A stretch of 18,653 nucleotides of DNA. Origin: Planctomycetaceae bacterium. Lineage in GTDB: Bacteria > Planctomycetota > Planctomycetia > Planctomycetales > Planctomycetaceae. The notes beneath the pieces are model-generated. The model made no database searches. It was not told the origin of the DNA and saw only the letters and a list, made by a program, of their open reading frames with translations. A program made the translations under genes and the position numbers. The stretch spans positions 1 through 18,653 of the forward strand of contig DLVV01000350.1 of assembly GCA_003445035.1 (NCBI GenBank). The letters run 5' to 3'. Below, piece after piece: positions 14,550-18,653 of the stretch. Within the stretch, counting starts at the first letter, position 1. Each line of letters starts with the position of its first letter.

Positions 14550-16592
14550 CTATTCTCCCGTCTCGTCCTTCGTTTCGCTCTTGCCAACCTTCGGACCGGC
14601 CAATTGCCAAGCCGAATCGAACAAACCCGCCCACTTGATCGACTCGTCGTACCCGCCCGCCTTGTTCCGGGAGAACGCCTGGACGGCGATGTCCCCCAGC
14701 CGGGGAAACAGCCACGAGTTGGAGTTCTTGAAATCGGGCTCGTGGAACGTGTGTCCCGAGTTGATGACGACGTAGCGGTTGGGATTCAGCGGGTTGGGGT
14801 AGATCATCGAGAGTCCGTGCGTGGCCGGGTCGTAGCTCTTGCCCGCCACCCGGATCTTCTCCCGGGTCCACTCAACCGGCAACCTCCGGATCACCCTGGC
14901 CATCACGGAATTCGAACCGGGATCGCCAAAGAGCACCAGGTTGTTGGCGGCGATCACTTTGTCACTGACCGCGGTGTCATCGACCACCCGAATCCGCCCG
15001 CGGAGCCACTTGTCGAACTCGCGACCGAAACGATCCAGCGTCCAGCGTGCCCAGTCAGCCTGCGACTTCGTCCAGGGGGTCCCGGTGCCACGGACACAGA
15101 CAAACGGCTGCATGAACGCGTCGTCGATTGGCCCCTGGAGATTCCGCCGCTTGTTGAGTTCGACGTTCTTCTGGAAGTTCCTCGAACTGTCGTAGTCCAG
15201 GACATTCCAGTCCTTGCCGGTCTTCTGGTAATAGACCCCTGGCAGAAGTCCGTCGGCAGCCGTCGCCAGCCGGTGACCGACCCCGTCGATCTCGATTCGG
15301 TCGGCCACATCACGAGAGACCTGAAGAGCGACGACATTCCGAGTTCGCAGTTTCAGCGTTCCATCAGTCGCCCGGGCCGCTTGCACGATCGCGGGCCGAT
15401 ACAACTCCCCCATTTCCTCGACCGTCAACCACTCGCAGACGTTGTACTTGACCGTCCAGGTGACGAACCGCACATCGGTTCGACCGGGATAGGGGCGACG
15501 CCCCTTGAGAGCATGGCCCTGGTGAAACGCCATGAACTCCTTGAACGAATCGGGGTGGAACCGGTGTCCGGTGCCCGGGCCGACCAGCAGTTTGATCGGC
15601 ACGCCCAGCCGCTTGGCTCGTGCGACCATCGTCGTGCTGGCCAGCAGTTGCTTGTCGATTTCTCCGCCGTAGGTGCAAACGGGAACGTTGTAGGCATTCA
15701 ACGCGTAGGGAACGACGTCGTAGATCGAGAGCGTCCTGTGCTGGTGATCGGGTCGCTGCTGGGTCTGCTCCTGGTACTTGTAGAAATCAACGAACCCGGC
15801 ACCGGGGCCCACCGACGACCAGCGACTGGGGTGATGCAACCCCAGGTGCCAGGCACCGGCGCCGCCCATCGAGAATCCCCACAGCGTGATGCGGCGGTTG
15901 TCGATGCGGAACCGCCGCTCGACATCGGCCAGGGCCTCGAACACGTCGGTCTCGCCAGCGTAACGGTAGGCGTTGTTGGTGCGGCCGAACACATCCAGCT
16001 GCAGAAACGCCTGTCCCTCGGGCAACGCCTTGCCCTCGTGCTGGGCGATGAAACGGAGTTCGTTGAGCGTGCCTCCGCGGCCGTGGAGCTTCAGGTGCAG
16101 TCGGTGGCGGGTGCCGGAACGGGGATTAATCCCGGTGGGCAACGAAACGGCATACGGTTGGACCGAACCGTCCACCTTCGAGTAGTACCCTCGGATCGTG
16201 CTGCCGGGCTGCAGCACCCAGGAGGGTTTTCCGGCGGCCAGTTCCTCGGCCCGTCGCGTGCCGATCCTCAGGGCCTTCTCGGCGTAGCCCACCCACGCCG
16301 AAGCCCCCTTGCCCGATCGCGGTGCGTAGAACTCCTGGTGACGCACCGCCCATTCGATCGCCTTGGCGAACACCTCGACATCGGCCACCAGCCGGCGGTT
16401 GATCGATTCGTCCCGCTTCAGCTTCTCGACTCGCGCGACCAGCGCTTTGCGGCCGGTCTCCAGCCGGACGGCAACCTCCGCTGGCGGTGCCTGCGCCGAA
16501 GCGACCGGTGCAAGCCCGACCAAGACCACCAGCCAGCTCAGCGGCAACCGCCGGCCCAATGTTCGATCGCACCATCGGTTGCCTCGCGCCAT
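14550..16592 (-). CDS. Secreted alpha/beta hydrolase, prolyl-oligopeptidase-like
   Basis: A 680-residue exported hydrolase. The N-terminus has a basic start, a hydrophobic core (LPLSWLVVLVGLAPV) and cleavage near ASAQA (residues 31-35), which fixes the start at 16592. A helical region (about 40-120) precedes the catalytic domain. There, LHLKLHGRGGT (165-175) is the oxyanion region and TLWGFSMGGAGAWHLGLHHP (236-255) is the nucleophile elbow with S241. The acid is likely E311 or D313 in CTYGGEIDK, and the base H343 or H346 in GPGTGHRFHP. The last 300 or so residues form a long domain of unknown role with a GDPGSN stretch. Peptidase or esterase activity is possible; proteins of this layout are common in Planctomycetota. 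It lies between a CDGSH protein gene (50 bp upstream) and the Ldh2 gene. Confidence 0.9.
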   Translation of the reverse strand: MARGNRWCDRTLGRRLPLSWLVVLVGLAPVASAQAPPAEVAVRLETGRKALVARVEKLKRDESINRRLVADVEVFAKAIEWAVRHQEFYAPRSGKGASAWVGYAEKALRIGTRRAEELAAGKPSWVLQPGSTIRGYYSKVDGSVQPYAVSLPTGINPRSGTRHRLHLKLHGRGGTLNELRFIAQHEGKALPEGQAFLQLDVFGRTNNAYRYAGETDVFEALADVERRFRIDNRRITLWGFSMGGAGAWHLGLHHPSRWSSVGPGAGFVDFYKYQEQTQQRPDHQHRTLSIYDVVPYALNAYNVPVCTYGGEIDKQLLASTTMVARAKRLGVPIKLLVGPGTGHRFHPDSFKEFMAFHQGHALKGRRPYPGRTDVRFVTWTVKYNVCEWLTVEEMGELYRPAIVQAARATDGTLKLRTRNVVALQVSRDVADRIEIDGVGHRLATAADGLLPGVYYQKTGKDWNVLDYDSSRNFQKNVELNKRRNLQGPIDDAFMQPFVCVRGTGTPWTKSQADWARWTLDRFGREFDKWLRGRIRVVDDTAVSDKVIAANNLVLFGDPGSNSVMARVIRRLPVEWTREKIRVAGKSYDPATHGLSMIYPNPLNPNRYVVINSGHTFHEPDFKNSNSWLFPRLGDIAVQAFSRNKAGGYDESIKWAGLFDSAWQLAGPKVGKSETKDETGE

Positions 16593-16642
16593 CACAACTG
16601 CCTCATACCGATTGAAAACACGGTGACCGGCCGACCGGGCGG

Positions 16643-16855
16643 TCAGGCTCCGCCGGCCGTCTCGGCCGATTCGAACCCGCAATCACGGTGACTGCCGTCG
16701 CAGAAGGGACGGTTGGCCGAGGCTCCACATCGGCACAACGCGAACGAGTCCTTTTCGCCGAGGTCGAACGCATCGCCGTTGGCGTCGGTCAATTCAACCG
16801 GGCCGCTGACCAGAAAGGGACCATTCTCTCGCACACTGATCTGCACGTCAGCCAT
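16643..16855 (-). CDS. CDGSH-type iron-sulfur protein
   Basis: A 70-residue protein with one complete CDGSH zinc-finger-like motif, CRCGASANRPFCDGSH (residues 41-56). It supplies the three cysteines (C41, C43, C52) and one histidine (H56) that hold a redox-active 2Fe-2S cluster. Bacterial members are small soluble electron-transfer or cluster-transfer proteins. The N-terminal strand VRENGPFLVSGPVEL is typical of the bacterial short type. The start at 16855 gives the normal length and has AGGA about eleven bases upstream; a start twelve bases earlier lies too close to that site. It is the first gene of a minus-strand series with the secreted hydrolase and the Ldh2 dehydrogenase, and is divergent from thyX. 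Whether it serves those enzymes is unknown. Confidence 0.93.
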   Translation of the reverse strand: MADVQISVRENGPFLVSGPVELTDANGDAFDLGEKDSFALCRCGASANRPFCDGSHRDCGFESAETAGGA

Positions 16856-16929
16856 TGTGTGATTCATCCTGTGAAATTCGAACCGGGGAAAAGCCACCCA
16901 TCGACGGGCTGGTCAGAGACTAATCGCCG

Positions 16930-16939
16930 TTCCCGGGAA
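16930..16939. repeat. Palindrome in the CDGSH/thyX divergent region
   Basis: TTCCCGGGAA is a perfect 10-bp palindrome in the 215-bp divergent region. A second dyad, CGTCGA-6 bases-TCGACG, lies at 16950-16967. Both have operator-like symmetry but no known regulator can be named. Confidence 0.3.
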
Positions 16940-16972
16940 ACGCAAACCGCGTCGAAGGCCGTCGACGTGGAC

Positions 16973-17001
16973 TGGAAAACTCGCCGGTTCTCCACGACAA
17001 T
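16973..17001 (+). promoter_or_regulatory. Possible promoter of thyX
   Basis: TGGAAA (16973-16978) and GACAAT (16996-17001) each match the sigma70 boxes at four of six positions with 17-bp spacing. Transcription would start near 17008, just before a hairpin at 17013-17040. Weak evidence. Confidence 0.3.
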
Positions 17002-17012
17002 CCGCCAGCGAT

Positions 17013-17040
17013 GTCGGTCCCGTTCTGAAAGCGGGCCGAC
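17013..17040 (+). other. Stem-loop in the thyX leader
   Basis: GTCGG(T)CCCG (17013-17022) pairs with CGGGCCGAC (17032-17040): nine pairs, one bulged T, and a 9-base loop TTCTGAAAG. No T-run follows, so it is not a standard terminator. It would form the 5' end of the predicted thyX mRNA, 30 bases before the chosen ATG. Confidence 0.4.
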
Positions 17041-17070
17041 ACGGTGAGACATCACGGAGGACCGACGGGG

Positions 17071-18015
17071 ATGAACAACGAGCCTGCCGAATCGACCGGC
17101 GAGGACCGTGGGGCAATCGTCGACGAGTTGCGCTGGAAGAAGTTCGGTGTGCTCGACGACGGCTTCGTCTGCCTGGTCGATGTCATGGGAGATGACGGAT
17201 CGGTCGTCCAGGCCGCCCGGGTCAGTTACGGTGCCGGCACCCGCAAGGTCTCCGACGACCGGACGCTGATCCGTTACCTGCTCAGGCACCGGCACACGAC
17301 CCCCTTCGAGATGGCCGAGATCAAGCTGCTGGTGCGGGTGCCCATGGACTGCTGGCGCCAGTGGATCCGGCACCGCACTGCCAACGTCAACGAGTACAGC
17401 ACCCGTTACTCGATCGCCATCGACGCCTCGCAGACAACCCCGCCGGAGTCCTGGCGATCACAGGCTGAAAGCAACCGCCAGGGGAGTGGTGAGCCGCTGG
17501 ATGACGAGGTGGGTCGGGAATTGAGCCAGACCGAACAGGAACTGCTGGATCACTCCAAGCGGGTCTACCAGGAACGGCTCGATGTCGGTGTCGCCCGCGA
17601 GCAGGCCCGCAAGGACCTGCCGCTGTCGACCTACACCGAGGCCTACTGGAAAGTCGACCTGCACAACCTGCTGCACTTCCTGGCGCTGAGAATGGACAGT
17701 CACGCGCAACAGGAAATTCGGGACTACGCGACAACGATCGGCGAACAGATCGTGCAACCGCTGTTTCCGGTGGTCTGGGAGGCGTTCCAGGACTACCGCG
17801 TCAGTGGACTCTTCCTGACACGGCTGGATCGCGAGGTGGTGGTTCGTCTGATGGAGCAGGCCAGCCAGGCCGGCCAGGTCCCTCCGTTCGACGGAACGAT
17901 GTTCCTGGAGGCCCAGGATGACAACTGGAAGCCGCTGACACGGTGCCGCGAGCGAGACGAATGCCACGACAAGCTGTCGGGCATGGGGATCGTCGAGCCC
18001 CGCAGCGACCAGTGA
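17071..18015 (+). CDS. thyX: FAD-dependent thymidylate synthase ThyX
   Basis: Makes dTMP from dUMP with methylenetetrahydrofolate as carbon donor and reduced FAD as hydride carrier. The diagnostic RHRx7S motif is RHRTANVNEYS (residues 100-110), preceded by RYLLRHRHTTPFEMAEIKL (68-86) and followed by YSTRYS. ARKDLPLSTYTEAYWKVDLHNLLHFLALR and SHAQQEIRDYA are further family blocks. At 314 residues it is longer than typical ThyX (about 220-250), through an N-terminal extension, an insertion around 117-150 and a C-terminal tail of roughly 60 residues after the SGLFLTRLDRE block. The ATG at 17071 has GGAGG ten bases upstream; a GTG at 17044 would add nine residues. It is divergent from the CDGSH gene and is followed by rpsU. 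Confidence 0.96.
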   Translation: MNNEPAESTGEDRGAIVDELRWKKFGVLDDGFVCLVDVMGDDGSVVQAARVSYGAGTRKVSDDRTLIRYLLRHRHTTPFEMAEIKLLVRVPMDCWRQWIRHRTANVNEYSTRYSIAIDASQTTPPESWRSQAESNRQGSGEPLDDEVGRELSQTEQELLDHSKRVYQERLDVGVAREQARKDLPLSTYTEAYWKVDLHNLLHFLALRMDSHAQQEIRDYATTIGEQIVQPLFPVVWEAFQDYRVSGLFLTRLDREVVVRLMEQASQAGQVPPFDGTMFLEAQDDNWKPLTRCRERDECHDKLSGMGIVEPRSDQ

Positions 18016-18057
18016 GAGAAGCGTCCCTGAAGCCGCCGCCCATCCTTACGCTTTCGG

Positions 18058-18086
18058 TTGGCCATCGCCGATAGTTCTGTTACCGT
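18058..18086 (+). promoter_or_regulatory. Possible promoter of rpsU
   Basis: TTGGCC (18058-18063, four of six) and TACCGT (18081-18086, three of six) are separated by 17 bp. A start near 18093 would leave about 35 bases to the rpsU start codon. The -10 match is poor. Confidence 0.3.
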
Positions 18087-18128
18087 AGTCCTTCCCCCTT
18101 AGGACACGAAGCACAACGGAGACACCCC

Positions 18129-18314
18129 GTGGTCAAGCTGCGGCTACGTGACAACGAGAAGATCCAGGACGCCGTCAAACGGTTCCGCAAGCTGGTCGAA
18201 CACGCCGGCATCAAGAAGGAAATGCGGCGTCGCGAATACTACGAGAAGCCCAGTGATGAGGCCCGTCGGGCCCGCCGTCGTGCGGCACGACGAGCGAGAA
18301 TGGGCCAGAAGTGA
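18129..18314 (+). CDS. rpsU: 30S ribosomal protein bS21
   Basis: The small, very basic 30S subunit protein bS21, which sits near the anti-Shine-Dalgarno end of 16S rRNA and helps initiation. The 61 residues are canonical: [18 protein letters not shown] (2-19), a central [22 protein letters not shown], and an arginine-rich tail ([16 protein letters not shown]). The start codon is GTG at 18129 with GGAG seven bases upstream; no ATG is available at a sensible place. It stands alone between thyX and a terminator, rather than in the rpsU-dnaG-rpoD order of proteobacteria. The Shine-Dalgarno here is clear, unlike at several neighbours that lack one. Confidence 0.97.
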   Translation: MVKLRLRDNEKIQDAVKRFRKLVEHAGIKKEMRRREYYEKPSDEARRARRRAARRARMGQK

Positions 18315-18344
18315 GGCGCCACCTGGCGGCGGCCTCTTCAAAGC

Positions 18345-18379
18345 CAAGCAGCCGGGCACCAAGCCCGGCTGTTTGCTTT
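18345..18379 (+). terminator. Intrinsic terminator after rpsU
   Basis: A 13-bp stem (18345-18357 with 18363-18375; core AGCCGGGC / GCCCGGCT, one G-U pair) has a 5-base loop ACCAA and ends in GTTTGCTTTA. It begins 30 bases after the rpsU stop. It may also stop transcription of the convergent gene that ends at 18414. Confidence 0.75.
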
Positions 18380-18413
18380 AAAGTCCGTCCGCTGAACCGG
18401 CGACGACCAGAGT

Positions 18414-18653
18414 CTACTCGTCTTCCGGGACCTCGGGTTCGGGGATGATCTCTTCCTTGATCGGCTGAACCCAGAAGAGTTTCTTGCCCCTGGCGGTGAG
18501 CTGCTCGGCCTTCTTATCGGCGTCCTTCCGTTTGCCGTAGTCGAAACGGGTCTCTTCACGCATCCCGCTGCTGTAGACACCCCAGATGAGCCGGTAACGT
18601 ATCGGCTCGGTCGACTTCTTCTTCCGCGTCGTTTTCTTGGCGGCCGTCTTCTT
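18414..18653 (-). CDS. Lysine-rich hypothetical protein, N-terminus missing (partial)
   Basis: A continuous minus-strand frame enters from the right edge and ends at TAG (18416-18414), giving the last 79 residues. They begin with a Lys/Ala/Thr-rich basic stretch (KKTAAKKTTRKKK), followed by a compact part with RYRLIWGVYSSGMREETRF (about residues 19-37) and KKLFWVQPIKEEIIP. The C-terminus is acidic (PEPEVPEDE). I do not recognise the family. The repeated lysine-alanine tail recalls histone-H1-like or RNA-binding extensions, which is inference only. The compact part, about 40 residues of mixed strands and charged helix, could be a small nucleic-acid or protein-binding domain. It converges on rpsU across the hairpin terminator. 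Codon use and composition fit a real gene. Confidence 0.72.
   Translation of the reverse strand, partial: KKTAAKKTTRKKKSTEPIRYRLIWGVYSSGMREETRFDYGKRKDADKKAEQLTARGKKLFWVQPIKEEIIPEPEVPEDE

Noticed and set aside
13413..16691. A very long open frame on the plus strand (over 1000 codons) antisense to the dehydrogenase and hydrolase genes
   Set aside because: It is antisense to two well-recognised genes, has biased Arg/Pro/Gly/His/Gln composition and no family motif; long antisense frames are common in GC-rich DNA.
1..18653. Mobile element, prophage, CRISPR array or defence system
   Set aside because: No transposase, integrase, phage structural gene, repeat-spacer array or nuclease-like defence protein was seen; genes are mostly housekeeping or metabolic with even composition.

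Overview
The window is about 18.6 kb of GC-rich DNA, almost fully coding, most likely from a member of the Planctomycetota. The evidence is a DUF1501 protein at the left edge, a flotillin-like FloA, an OleA-type thiolase, a large secreted alpha/beta hydrolase, a lysine-tailed leucine-rich-repeat protein, ThyX instead of ThyA, and many genes without a strong Shine-Dalgarno. No tRNA, rRNA, insertion sequence, phage gene or CRISPR array was seen. The longest gene-free stretches are about 210 bases (10960-11169 and 16856-17070), and both look like divergent promoter regions.

Left part (1-6600). A DUF1501 protein missing its N-terminus runs into the left edge. It is convergent with two overlapping SpoU-family RNA 2'-O-methyltransferase genes on the minus strand. 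Divergent from these are aroA (shikimate pathway) and rsmB (16S rRNA m5C methyltransferase), which overlap by an ATGA. An exported leucine-rich-repeat protein with lysine-rich ends follows, closed by a probable terminator. Three RNA methyltransferases thus lie within 4.3 kb.

Middle part (6583-11000). surE (minus) is divergent from an ornithine cyclodeaminase/mu-crystallin family gene (plus). A minus-strand set follows, in transcription order RidA-family protein, FAD-dependent oxidoreductase, aldo/keto reductase, with a good sigma70-like promoter ahead of ridA. RidA removes reactive imines and enamines, which flavin amine oxidases can make, so this set and the neighbouring cyclodeaminase may share a role in amine or imino-acid metabolism. 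That link is inference.

Right-middle part (11097-16855). A plus-strand set runs floA, a small helical protein of unknown function, and an OleA-like long-chain acyl condensing enzyme with no OleB, OleC or OleD in the window. It meets a minus-strand set consisting of a CDGSH iron-sulfur protein, a secreted prolyl-oligopeptidase-like hydrolase and an Ldh2-type malate/lactate dehydrogenase. The stop codon of the hydrolase directly abuts the start of the dehydrogenase gene.

Right end (16856-18653). thyX has a possible structured leader. rpsU has a GTG start and is followed by a strong hairpin terminator. A partial lysine-rich hypothetical gene on the minus strand is cut by the window edge.

No defence, mobile or clearly new multi-gene system is visible. 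The most interesting leads are the RidA/flavoenzyme set, the floA-small protein-oleA set and the overlapping SpoU pair.
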